A stretch of 64,000 nt of DNA from Leptospira johnsonii (GTDB taxonomy: Bacteria; Spirochaetota; Leptospiria; Leptospirales; Leptospiraceae), in the NCBI RefSeq assembly GCF_003112675.1, contig NZ_BFAY01000011.1, forward strand, positions 1 through 64,000, written 5' to 3'. Made by a program: the position numbers and the translations under genes. Under the pieces are notes generated by a model that saw only the letters and a program-made list of their open reading frames with translations, had not been told where the DNA came from and did not search any database. Positions 18,519-26,557 of this stretch are shown here, in pieces; within the stretch, counting starts at the first letter, position 1, and each line of letters begins with the position of its first letter.

Positions 18519-19381
18519 CGTTTTTGCATCCATAGAACGCAGGACCTAAGCATCTCGCTCATACGTTTCCGATCCGTATGAGCGGGGTGCCCGTGGCCTG
18601 GAAGAAGCCACTCAAAACTATAATTTTCCAAGTCCTGCATGGACTTGGTTTGTTCTTCCCAAGAATACCAGCAGGCTCCTCTGAACGCTATCAGCCTTTC
18701 TCTCTTAGGATCAAATGCCAAATGATCTCCTGAAAATAGAAATTTACGTTTATATAATAAAGTAGAATGTCCCCTTGTATGTCCAGGTCCGGGAATCACC
18801 AATAGATCTTCGCTTAAAGAGAATGGTTCCTTTCCTTTGATGACTATCTCTGCGTTAGGAATAGCGGATAGATCTCCTTCATGGATAATCCTTTGCGTCC
18901 CAAAGTCAGCATGGAATTTTTCGTGATCCGCTATATCGTCTCTATGTGTTAGAAAATGGTATTTGATGCCGCCCAGATTTTTTATTTTTTCGGAAAGTGA
19001 GGGAATATATCTGGGGGAATCCACGAGTACGTTACCTTCTTCTCGTAGAATCAAATAGGAGAACGCTCCGAATGAATCCTTGGAATGAAAACCGCAATGG
19101 TAGACCTCGTCTTGGATCTGCCTTGGAAAAGATGCTTTTGCTTCCGTGAGATCTACGCGATCTTCAGTTCCGATGGAGGCAGTGGGACAAGCAACTAATG
19201 CTTGTAAGGCTTGGAATTTTTCTGATTCTGTTTCAGGCTGCTTTTTAACGAAGGAACCTGTTTGGTCTTCTCCGAAAACATCCGAGGCTAAGATCCTACA
19301 AGTTTCGCAATCGATACAACTGGAATCTACATAGATCTGTCCGGGAGAATTTTGGACCTTTCTTTTTGCCAAAGTCGCCAT
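18515..19381 (-). CDS. ferredoxin-domain/metallo-beta-lactamase-fold fusion protein
   Basis: A 288-residue fusion. The N-terminal part binds one 4Fe-4S cluster: Cys22, Cys25 and Cys28 (CIDCETC) and Cys65 in the ACP motif. Residues about 85-288 are an MBL-fold hydrolase with THRDDIADH (145-153) in place of the usual THxHxDH, then [12 protein letters not shown] and LPGHGH as further metal ligands. Similar ferredoxin-MBL fusions are known in cyanobacteria and plants, but their reaction is unsettled to my knowledge. The cytosolic location and Fe-S domain suggest a redox-linked hydrolase or thiol-related function (inference). Confidence 0.8.
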   Translation of the reverse strand: MATLAKRKVQNSPGQIYVDSSCIDCETCRILASDVFGEDQTGSFVKKQPETESEKFQALQALVACPTASIGTEDRVDLTEAKASFPRQIQDEVYHCGFHSKDSFGAFSYLILREEGNVLVDSPRYIPSLSEKIKNLGGIKYHFLTHRDDIADHEKFHADFGTQRIIHEGDLSAIPNAEIVIKGKEPFSLSEDLLVIPGPGHTRGHSTLLYKRKFLFSGDHLAFDPKRERLIAFRGACWYSWEEQTKSMQDLENYSFEWLLPGHGHPAHTDRKRMSEMLRSCVLWMQKR

Positions 19382-19399
19382 ACGGATTAGACTGTTTCT

Positions 19400-20239
19400 C
19401 TATTTAACCCAGTCGTTCCTGTTAAAATACTTGTCCTCTAAACTTTTTAATTCTCCTGTTCGTTTGAGCTCCGACAGAAAAAATTCGAAATTACGGGAGA
19501 AGTAGATGTCCCCTTTGGGAAGCAAAGCGCTCACATGATTTTCCTGAACCGGTTCTATAAGTGCCCTAAAATTGGATAAAATACTTCTCTGTTTCAGTAT
19601 AAGTCCCTTGATATAGAGAGAATCTCCTACGAAACAATTTGCCTGTCCTTCTTTCACCGAATTCCAAGCACTTTCCATAGAACCGTAAGTAAATATCCTG
19701 GAATTTGGAAAGATACTTAAAAGATATTCATGGCTGGCAGAAAAGGCTCTGACAGAGAAGCTGAGACCGCTTACACTTTCCAGATCCTTTACACTTCTAA
19801 AATATACAGTAGAGATAATATTTCCTTCGGGAGGAGGGGGAAGAGCATTCTTGTTTACCAAGGCTCCGGGAGTGGAAACTAAATAAGGAGAACTGAAACT
19901 TCCTTTTTTAGATCTTTCTAATGTAGAACTTAAGCCAGAGAATGCGATGTCCGCTTCTCCGCTTTTGATCGCTTCCGCATAGTCTTCGAATTCAGGACGG
20001 TTTGTGAATGTGTATTTGACTCCCAAGAACTCGGCGTATTTTTTACCCAGCTCTGCATCGAATCCAGGAAAACCATCCTTTGGATCAGAGATATAGAACG
20101 GGTCGAAGTTACGATTTCCTGTGACCCTCAATTCTCCCCTTTTTTGGATCTCTTCCAAACGAGAACCCGAGATACCTTGTGAGAATACGGGAGAAAGGAA
20201 TAAAAAAGAAAAAAGGATACCGAATATTCGAAACACCAT
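19400..20239 (-). CDS. periplasmic solute-binding protein, family 3
   Basis: An extracytoplasmic binding protein of the amino-acid type (SBP family 3), 279 residues, with a signal peptide (about residues 1-20, ending SPVFSQG). The domain begins with LEEIQKRGELRVTGNRNFDPF and continues with FPGFDAELGKKYAEFLG, both typical. No ABC-transporter permease or ATPase gene lies nearby. It may therefore serve a transporter encoded elsewhere or act as a sensor or enzyme domain. The ligand is unknown. It ends 18 bases before the start of the MBL gene on the same strand. Confidence 0.8.
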   Translation of the reverse strand: MVFRIFGILFSFLFLSPVFSQGISGSRLEEIQKRGELRVTGNRNFDPFYISDPKDGFPGFDAELGKKYAEFLGVKYTFTNRPEFEDYAEAIKSGEADIAFSGLSSTLERSKKGSFSSPYLVSTPGALVNKNALPPPPEGNIISTVYFRSVKDLESVSGLSFSVRAFSASHEYLLSIFPNSRIFTYGSMESAWNSVKEGQANCFVGDSLYIKGLILKQRSILSNFRALIEPVQENHVSALLPKGDIYFSRNFEFFLSELKRTGELKSLEDKYFNRNDWVK

Positions 20240-20297
20240 TCTTTTATATTTTCTTAGCCCTTATGGATCAAGGGAAAAAAACACGGTAAGCTTGGAT

Positions 20298-22262
20298 CTA
20301 ATCCGTCTGGAGTTCCGGGATATTTTTATAATATTCTAATGATTCCGGATTGATGAGAGCGTCCTGATTTGTGACGACTTCCCCTTGAACGGTCTTCTTA
20401 ACCGCTATCTCTACTTTTTTCATATTTCGAGTATAAGGAATATCTGCGACTTGAATGATCTTAGACGGAACGTGACGAGGAGAGACCTTCTCCTTGATCT
20501 CCTTTTTGATCTTGGATTCGAATATAGGATCCAAGACCGCACCTTGAGCCATCTTTAAGAATAAGATCACTCTTACATCATCCTTCCATTCCTGACCGAT
20601 CACTACTGAGTCCGCGATTTCAGAAATGGTCTCTAATAGACTATACAAGTCCGCAGTGCCGATGCGAACTCCTCCAGGATTCAAGGTAGCGTCTGATCTT
20701 CCATACACCACCATTCCTCCATTAGGAAGAATTTCCGCAAAATCTCCATGTCTCCAGATGTCCGGATATGTATCGAAATAAGCGCCAAGGTATTTTTTTC
20801 CGTCCGGATCGTTCCAGAATTCCAAAGGCATAGAAGGAAATGGTTTTGTACAAACTAATTCTCCTTTTTGGCCTTGGATCTGTTTTCCAGAATCGTCGAA
20901 AATTTGAACTGACATTCCAAGGCCTAAAGATTGTAATTCTCCGGAACGTACAGGTAAATTAGGATTTCCTAATGCAAAACATCCGTTCAGATCGGTTCCC
21001 CCTGAGATAGAGGAAAGCCTTAGGTCCTTCTTCCAGGAATCGTATACATATTCGAACCCGTATCCTGGCAAAGGAGATCCTGTAGATAATACAGACTTTA
21101 CGAAAGATAGATCAACACTCGGTTTGTATTTTTCCTTTTCCAAACTAAGAATATACTTAGCTCCAACTCCGAACACCTTCACCTTACGATCGGAAACATA
21201 ACGGAATAATACTCCAGGATCGGGATGAAATGGATTTCCATCGAATAAATGAACTGTAGCTCCAATAGAAAGAGAACTTACGAGCCAGTTCCACATCATC
21301 CATCCGCAAGTGGTATAATAGAATATACCATCTCCTTCTCTCAGATCCGTATGTAATGCGAGTTCTTTCCAATGGTTCAGGAATACTCCGGAACCTTGGA
21401 CCATACATTTAGGAAGTCCAGTTGTTCCGGAAGAATACATGATATACACAGGATGATCGAAAGATGTTTGGTAGAATTCAGGGTCCTTGCCCAGAAAAGA
21501 TTTATAAGATTCTTCTAATGGAATCGAATTTTTAGGAAAACCGTCCGTGATATTCTTCCGATCATTAGATCCCAGACTAGGATATTCGGAAACTAAGATC
21601 TTTTTAAGATCAGGAAGTTGGGAAGAGATCTCTTGTACAGTATTCGCAAGTGGAAGTGACTTCCCCTTAAATTCGTATCGATCCGTGGTGATCAAAATTT
21701 TAGGTTTGATCTGGCCGAATCGATCCAATACTCCTTTGACCCCGAAATCCGGAGAGCAAGATGTCCAAACGGCCCCGAGACTGGTAGCTGCTAACATCCC
21801 AAGAACAGTATCAGGAACATTCGGCATGAGTCCTGCTATCCTATCTCCAGGCACCACTCCTTCTGATCTAAAATAGGCGGCAAGTGCTCCCACTTGCTTA
21901 TAAAGTTCGGAATAAGTTATGCTCTTCTCCGCTCCGCTTTCCCCCCTGTAAAATAGAGCGATTGTATCGTCTTTTTTTCGGAGTAGATTTTGGGCGAAGT
22001 TCAGTTTTGCTCCCGGAAAAAATTTTGCCTCTCTAAATGTCTTGCCTGGTCGAATGACTTCGTCGTAGGTTTTGGAATGGATGACTGGAGCAAATTCCCA
22101 GATGAGTCCCCAAAATTTTTCGGGAAATTCTGCAGACCAGGAATGCAGCTCTGTATAGTTCTTAAATTTTTTACCGACCTTCTGTTCGGCAAAATTTTGG
22201 AATTCTGTAAGTCTTGAGTTTTGAATGAGTTCGGGACTGGGAGTCCAAAGGGTTTGATTCAT
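20298..22262 (-). CDS. acetoacetyl-CoA synthetase (acetoacetate--CoA ligase)
   Basis: An ANL-superfamily acyl-adenylating ligase of 654 residues that activates acetoacetate with ATP and CoA. The adenylation motif YSSGTTGLPK is at about residues 275-284. The N-terminal LWTPSPELIQNSRL and the following FWGLIWEF region resemble acetoacetyl-CoA synthetases, as does CGWMMWNW after the P-loop. The C-terminal GRSDATLNPGGVRIG carries the hinge and a family-specific NPGGVRIG segment. It would feed acetoacetate or another short 3-oxo acid into acyl-CoA metabolism. Other short-chain acyl-CoA synthetases are the alternative. Confidence 0.85.
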   Translation of the reverse strand: MNQTLWTPSPELIQNSRLTEFQNFAEQKVGKKFKNYTELHSWSAEFPEKFWGLIWEFAPVIHSKTYDEVIRPGKTFREAKFFPGAKLNFAQNLLRKKDDTIALFYRGESGAEKSITYSELYKQVGALAAYFRSEGVVPGDRIAGLMPNVPDTVLGMLAATSLGAVWTSCSPDFGVKGVLDRFGQIKPKILITTDRYEFKGKSLPLANTVQEISSQLPDLKKILVSEYPSLGSNDRKNITDGFPKNSIPLEESYKSFLGKDPEFYQTSFDHPVYIMYSSGTTGLPKCMVQGSGVFLNHWKELALHTDLREGDGIFYYTTCGWMMWNWLVSSLSIGATVHLFDGNPFHPDPGVLFRYVSDRKVKVFGVGAKYILSLEKEKYKPSVDLSFVKSVLSTGSPLPGYGFEYVYDSWKKDLRLSSISGGTDLNGCFALGNPNLPVRSGELQSLGLGMSVQIFDDSGKQIQGQKGELVCTKPFPSMPLEFWNDPDGKKYLGAYFDTYPDIWRHGDFAEILPNGGMVVYGRSDATLNPGGVRIGTADLYSLLETISEIADSVVIGQEWKDDVRVILFLKMAQGAVLDPIFESKIKKEIKEKVSPRHVPSKIIQVADIPYTRNMKKVEIAVKKTVQGEVVTNQDALINPESLEYYKNIPELQTD

Positions 22263-22374
22263 GTCCGGCCTGTTATCTTCGTTTTTTTCAATCGAAGGTC
22301 AACAGTAAATTAGTTGTGAAGCAAAAGCGGTCCCGTAAGATTTGTGCGTCGATAAGAAGTCCGGAGTTTTCCAG

Positions 22375-22785
22375 TTGTCAGACCTGAATCATCTCAACCT
22401 GCCTACGATCCTATTTTTATGCGTAAGTTTGGTCTACGCTTTCCATGGTTTTCTCCACCAGTTAGTGGTGGGGGGTGCCATCTCGGTCTTCCAACATCCG
22501 GACGAAAGACAGTCCAGAATGATCCTAATGGTTTGGATCGCAACCGGCGGGTTTATGAGTTTTCTGGGACTTTTGCCTACGGTCCTTCTGCTTTTATACG
22601 GAGCGGACTCGGAACCAGTGAAGGCAGTTCTTTGGACCAATACTTTAGCTCTTTGTTTTTTAGCGGTCCACTTCGTTCTTTGTGGAGTGATGAAACTTCC
22701 TCGCCCTTTACGGATCGGTTTTTATTTTACGATCTCTTATGCGGTGGCAAATTTAGTTTTTCTTTTTACGTATGGTAAGGTTTAG
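22375..22785 (+). CDS. hypothetical membrane protein
   Basis: A 136-residue protein with four hydrophobic segments (about residues 9-35, 52-75, 83-102 and 108-133), rich in Leu, Val and Phe. I recognise no family. The frame is open from 22342 with a GTG. The TTG at 22375 has a GGAG eight bases upstream, and translation from it puts the first hydrophobic segment near the N-terminus. Its end overlaps the convergent PTPS gene by four bases. Starts for this gene and for the acetoacetyl-CoA synthetase diverge from a spacer of about 110 bases. Confidence 0.5.
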   Translation: MSDLNHLNLPTILFLCVSLVYAFHGFLHQLVVGGAISVFQHPDERQSRMILMVWIATGGFMSFLGLLPTVLLLLYGADSEPVKAVLWTNTLALCFLAVHFVLCGVMKLPRPLRIGFYFTISYAVANLVFLFTYGKV

Positions 22786-23186
22786 TAGAACGGCTCGTAA
22801 TAAGCCAGGTTCTCGGGGCCTTCGTGGATTACGATCCGATCTACTTTTCCCTGAGCAGCGGACACACTATCCTTTAAGCCATAGTAAAACCAACGGGCCA
22901 TATTTTCAGAAGTTGGATTGGTCTTCTTAAAATCTGCATGATCGTTGATCAGAATATGGTCTAACTCAGCCACCAGTTCCTTGAGCCTACGTTTCGAGGT
23001 CAAAAAGTCGAAACTGATCCCGTCATCCCCAATATTCTTTTGGCCGGAAAGATAGACTTCTACCTTAAAGGAATGCCCGTGGATCGGCTCATCCGAGCCG
23101 TCAGGGAAGTATTTGTAAAGATAATGAGAGGACTCGAATCTTTCCTCGATACGAATATAGAATTTGCCGGTTTCTTGAAAAAACAT
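22782..23186 (-). CDS. 6-pyruvoyl-tetrahydropterin synthase-like protein, PTPS-III type
   Basis: A 134-residue PTPS/QueD-fold enzyme. Zinc ligands are His21 (FESSHYL), His36 and His38 (IHGH). The position where QueD and PTPS have the catalytic Cys (CxxxHGH) reads DEPIHGH: there is no Cys, but Glu33 is present. PTPS paralogs with an active-site Glu (PTPS-III) make 6-hydroxymethyl-dihydropterin from dihydroneopterin triphosphate and replace FolB in folB-less bacteria, including spirochaetes. A folate role is therefore more likely than queuosine. The ASP-His segment ELDHILIND is conserved. It is divergent from the DUF1858-like gene. Confidence 0.8.
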   Translation of the reverse strand: MFFQETGKFYIRIEERFESSHYLYKYFPDGSDEPIHGHSFKVEVYLSGQKNIGDDGISFDFLTSKRRLKELVAELDHILINDHADFKKTNPTSENMARWFYYGLKDSVSAAQGKVDRIVIHEGPENLAYYEPFY

Positions 23187-23253
23187 GGAATTGACTTTGG
23201 CCTAGGGAGTCTATATACTGGAACTGAAAACCAGTACTTAGGAGATTTTCCCC

Positions 23254-23478
23254 ATGTCGGAAGCGGTCAAGCCAAGATTTTTTAAAGAAATGACGGTAGG
23301 CGAAGCGATCGGTCTTCATCCGGAAGCAGGATTGGTGTTCTCCAGCTATCATTTGGGCGGATGCTCTCATTGTTCCATCAACGAGCTCGAAACGATCGAG
23401 CAAGTATGTATGGGCTACGGTGTGGAAGTGGATGTTCTGCTGGATAGCTTGAACAATCTACTCGAGGACGGAGAGTAA
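23254..23478 (+). CDS. DUF1858-like small protein
   Basis: A 74-residue protein similar to the DUF1858 / hybrid-cluster-protein-associated disulfide domain family. The signature GGCSHCSINELETIEQ (about residues 37-52) carries a CxxC pair and is preceded by the helix MTVGEAIGLHPEA. An additional Cys follows (VCMGYG). Such domains are thought to be redox-active, but no reaction is established. The ATG follows an AGGAGA ribosome site. A small hairpin spans its stop codon. Confidence 0.7.
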   Translation: MSEAVKPRFFKEMTVGEAIGLHPEAGLVFSSYHLGGCSHCSINELETIEQVCMGYGVEVDVLLDSLNNLLEDGE

Positions 23479-23486
23479 TCTCTCCG
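23469..23486 (+). terminator. hairpin over the stop codon of the DUF1858-like gene
   Basis: CGGAGAG and CTCTCCG form a perfect 7-bp stem with the loop TAAT, which contains the stop codon. No strong T-run follows, so this is only a possible terminator. Confidence 0.35.
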
Positions 23487-23514
23487 CCTTCGGGCTCTCG
23501 CCTTCATTCCAATT

Positions 23515-24642
23515 TTATAATAGAAAATATTTCCGGATCGTCCCCAGCTCTTCTCCTTTCTCGCATCCAAACCATTTTAAAAGTTTTAATAAGGCCTTCT
23601 CCCCTTTTGGGCTGAGCAGAAGTTTATTGAGTGCGCTTCTTATTCCGAAAAATTTCCGTAGATCCGGAATTTTAGGAGCGGGAAGACTTAAACTGATATA
23701 AGACATTCCTACTTTTGTATCTCCCAATTCTCCGGGCTTTCTCATCTTTTCAAGATCCTGGCCCACATTATATAATGTTTTCTTAAACTTAGAGATCTTT
23801 GTGGGGTTCTCGCTTTCTAAGGCGGTTTGGTATTCTCCGATCCATTCCCGGATCTTTTTGTATTTTTCCCTGGTCTCGATCGTGGCAGGTATGATCTCGG
23901 AAAGAGAAGAAGAAGCTTCTATCACCTCAGTCACCAAAGGAGGAAGAATCAGCTGAAAATTATTCATTCTTCCGACAGGCGTAAGACTCGTAAACACCTT
24001 CACTCTCTCTTCGTCTATCCACTCTTTGACTTCAGAATTGATATCGGCGCTTGGTTTGAATAAAGGCACTTGCTCTAATAATGAGGCTCGGATTGGATGA
24101 GCCACGTAATGTGCGCCTAAGAATGTACTTCTTCCTAAATTTCCCGCGGCACCCCAAACGACTTGGCTGAAATATTCGTGAGGAGATTGTTTATTGTCAC
24201 GGTAACCTTTAAGGTTCTCTTCCTGGTGTTTTTTCATCAGGTCGGTGGCGCATAATAATTTTAAGGCCTCATTTCTGGAATCTTTTACCTCCGGTTCGTT
24301 CGTGGGTATGTCCACAGAAACTAAAAGGCTTCCATCCAAGGAATCCAGACTTTCGAAGGAATTCCAACCTGCGGAGAATTTTTGGTCGTAGAATATTTTT
24401 TCTCTCAAAACGAGTTCGTTGATCAGATGGAATAAACTCTCGATCTGGACACAGGCTGTGGAAACTTCTGTCCAATCATAAGAATTTGTCTCTTTATTGA
24501 TCTTTAATTCTTTAGAACTCGAAAAATCCAGACCTCCGGAATATAAGTCGAAAAGGCTTTCGAATGTCCAATTGTCCCAGAAAGAAGTATTGTTCTGCAT
24601 CGCAAAGGTTTCGGATTCTCCCCTGAATGCGGAAAATTGCAA
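23515..24642 (-). CDS. conserved hypothetical protein, about 370 residues
   Basis: A soluble protein of up to 375 residues without signal peptide or membrane segments. It is mostly helical by composition. Notable stretches are TFLGAHYVAHPIRASLL (about residues 180-196), a Pro-rich ISLSLPAPKIPDLRKF near 320, and a basic C-terminus with one CEKGEE segment. I recognise no family and name no function. An in-frame ATG at 24600 (QNNTSFWDNW following) is an alternative start; the first 14 residues look atypical. It is convergent with the DUF1858-like gene. Confidence 0.55.
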   Translation of the reverse strand: MQFSAFRGESETFAMQNNTSFWDNWTFESLFDLYSGGLDFSSSKELKINKETNSYDWTEVSTACVQIESLFHLINELVLREKIFYDQKFSAGWNSFESLDSLDGSLLVSVDIPTNEPEVKDSRNEALKLLCATDLMKKHQEENLKGYRDNKQSPHEYFSQVVWGAAGNLGRSTFLGAHYVAHPIRASLLEQVPLFKPSADINSEVKEWIDEERVKVFTSLTPVGRMNNFQLILPPLVTEVIEASSSLSEIIPATIETREKYKKIREWIGEYQTALESENPTKISKFKKTLYNVGQDLEKMRKPGELGDTKVGMSYISLSLPAPKIPDLRKFFGIRSALNKLLLSPKGEKALLKLLKWFGCEKGEELGTIRKYFLL

Positions 24643-24772
24643 CCTAAATTACGATAAATTTATGTTAGGTGGGTCTTTCTTTTATTTTTCACGCAAAGTC
24701 GCAAAGAAAAGAAGGTTCCTTTAGAGAATTCAAGAAACCTAAAGTAAATTCTTTACGACTTACAAAGATCTA

Positions 24773-25318
24773 TTATTCCGATTTTCCTGAGATAGCATCG
24801 AAGATTTTTTCAGCCGAAATCTCGGCTAGTTGCTCCACCGTCTTTGCATACTCAATTTTTAAGGCCTGGATCTTAGGTGCATTTACGATGTCCAATTTAT
24901 ACAAAGGATCCTGTCCTTTGTTCAGGATGATACTAGCCTTCTCTACCGTTGTATATTCCATATCCATTCTAGGCGTCACTGAAATGAAGAGAGAATCCTT
25001 TGCTTTAGGTAGCCCGAATTCAACGTCTAACTTATATTTTCCCTTTAATTCGTAAAAGAGGGCATCTCTAAACTGTAAATATACTTCTGGAGTCGCCCTA
25101 TCTGTTTTCTTTTCTATTTTACCCGACTTTGTTTTCGTTTCTTCCCTAATAATCCCATATTCGTAAGTAAGATCTAAATAAACCTTCTTTGACTTAAACT
25201 CAGAAACATCTGAATATTTTTTCCCTTTTACCTGAAAACCTTCTCCTACAGAAATCGAAGGGAGACACCCAAGTAAATTTATAAAAACTAACAATATAGT
25301 AATTCTTGAATATTTCAT
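24773..25318 (-). CDS. hypothetical lipoprotein
   Basis: A 181-residue predicted lipoprotein. The signal peptide ends in NLLGC with Cys18. The mature part begins with a Gly/Lys-rich stretch and has alternating beta-like segments (KKVYLDLTYEYGIIREE, LFISVTPRMDMEY). No enzymatic motif is visible. It is first or second in a string of minus-strand genes running into the DUF4180 gene only if transcription continues from upstream; its own start lies 18 bases after the end of that gene. The function is unknown. Confidence 0.6.
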   Translation of the reverse strand: MKYSRITILLVFINLLGCLPSISVGEGFQVKGKKYSDVSEFKSKKVYLDLTYEYGIIREETKTKSGKIEKKTDRATPEVYLQFRDALFYELKGKYKLDVEFGLPKAKDSLFISVTPRMDMEYTTVEKASIILNKGQDPLYKLDIVNAPKIQALKIEYAKTVEQLAEISAEKIFDAISGKSE

Positions 25319-25336
25319 AATTCCTCTTTAAAACAG

Positions 25337-25684
25337 TTACTTAAGCAGTCGGATTGCTTCCGCTAAAGTTTCCACAAAGATCACTTTTCCGTTTTTATTG
25401 GTTTCGTAAATTAAATCTTTAAAACTTTTAGAAGGAATATTAGAATAGTCGCCTAGAACGATAAATCGTTTTTGATAATTGGTAATTTTCTGAAAAATCT
25501 CACCAGCAAAGCCAGTCTTCAGATCAAAAAAATGTTCCGGAAAATGAGAGGAATGGACGGCAATCGTATCGCTACTTGCAGAATAGATCAGATCGAAGAA
25601 TGAATCTTTATCCTGAATGATATAGTCATCTTCCTTTAGAAAGGATATCGGGCCTTTTTCGGAATCTAATTCTTCGAATATCAT
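25337..25684 (-). CDS. DUF4180-like protein
   Basis: A 115-residue soluble protein. The sequence FFDLKTGFAGEIFQKITNYQ followed by RFIVLGDYS, KDLIYETN and FVETLAEAIRLL matches my recollection of the DUF4180 family, small alpha/beta proteins of unknown role present across bacteria. It lies 16 bases from the preceding gene and 18 from the following lipoprotein gene, so it is likely within one transcript. No function is claimed. Confidence 0.7.
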   Translation of the reverse strand: MIFEELDSEKGPISFLKEDDYIIQDKDSFFDLIYSASSDTIAVHSSHFPEHFFDLKTGFAGEIFQKITNYQKRFIVLGDYSNIPSKSFKDLIYETNKNGKVIFVETLAEAIRLLK

Positions 25685-25700
25685 TAGGATGATCCGAAGC

Positions 25701-26492
25701 TCACTCCCCTTTTTGGGGAATATAATAATACCGAACTCCCGCTTTACGGAAATAAAAACGGATCTCTGAAGATTGTTTATCTGTAGGTTGTAATCTTCTT
25801 TTAAAAGTATCTTCCGGAATACGGAATGTGTCTCCTAATGCGTCGCATCTAAAGAATCGATTCCCTTCCGGATAACGGATCATGAGCAAGGTGCCGGGTT
25901 CCGTTTCCCAGGCTCTACCTTCTCCTTCCCAAGAAAAATAAATAGATCTACTCGGGAAAATAGGATATTTTTTTCCTTCGTAAAGGACCTTGTCCTTGGT
26001 TCTATTCACATTTTTGAATATCTTTTTAGGTCCCGATTTTACGATAAAATGAACTGTGCCACATCTGAATGTGAGAAGTAGCGGAATTCCGCTCAAAGAG
26101 CCAGGCTCCAATCCTGAACCGGAAACATTAGCCCCGACACGGTTTGTGTTTTCTGCGATCCTTCCCAAGGTAGAACGCATAGACTCGTCTAAAAATTCTA
26201 CTGTATCGTCTTTACGGATCTTCTCTAGTTGTCTATAGATCCGATCGAACTCTTGTTTTTCGTAGGCCTTGTTTCGAACAAAGCCGTCTAACTGTCTTTT
26301 TAGATTAGAAAGTCTGGCTTTGAAGTAAGGAGTATCGTTGCGAGAGGCGACATTGAACATTTCTTCCCAGAGTGTTTCTAATTCTCTGACTTCCGAATCT
26401 TGGTCGTAAGTATTCTTCTCCACTTCTTCCAAGATATAGCGGAACTTTCTTTTCAGATCGAATAGAAATCTGGAATCTTTTACTCTTTCCAT
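25701..26492 (-). CDS. hypothetical protein with helical N-terminus
   Basis: A 263-residue soluble protein. Residues about 1-115 are charged and helical, probably coiled coil (repeats of Leu with Arg, Glu and Lys). A Gly/Ser linker at about 118-135 leads to a beta-rich C-terminal half with many aromatic residues (SIYFSWEGEGRAW, IRFYFRKAGVRYYYIP). I recognise no family. It lies 65 bases downstream of rodA on the same strand and may be transcribed with the shape operon, but that is inferred only from spacing. Confidence 0.55.
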   Translation of the reverse strand: MERVKDSRFLFDLKRKFRYILEEVEKNTYDQDSEVRELETLWEEMFNVASRNDTPYFKARLSNLKRQLDGFVRNKAYEKQEFDRIYRQLEKIRKDDTVEFLDESMRSTLGRIAENTNRVGANVSGSGLEPGSLSGIPLLLTFRCGTVHFIVKSGPKKIFKNVNRTKDKVLYEGKKYPIFPSRSIYFSWEGEGRAWETEPGTLLMIRYPEGNRFFRCDALGDTFRIPEDTFKRRLQPTDKQSSEIRFYFRKAGVRYYYIPQKGE

Positions 26493-26557
26493 GCCGGCTT
26501 ATGATAGAATATCGGCAGGCTTTTTTACTAAGTCAGCCATTTTCCCAATAGTAAACT

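Noticed and set aside
22782..23186. Label QueD (queuosine precursor synthase)
   Set aside because: The catalytic Cys of the CxxxHGH motif is missing and a Glu is present, pointing to PTPS-III.
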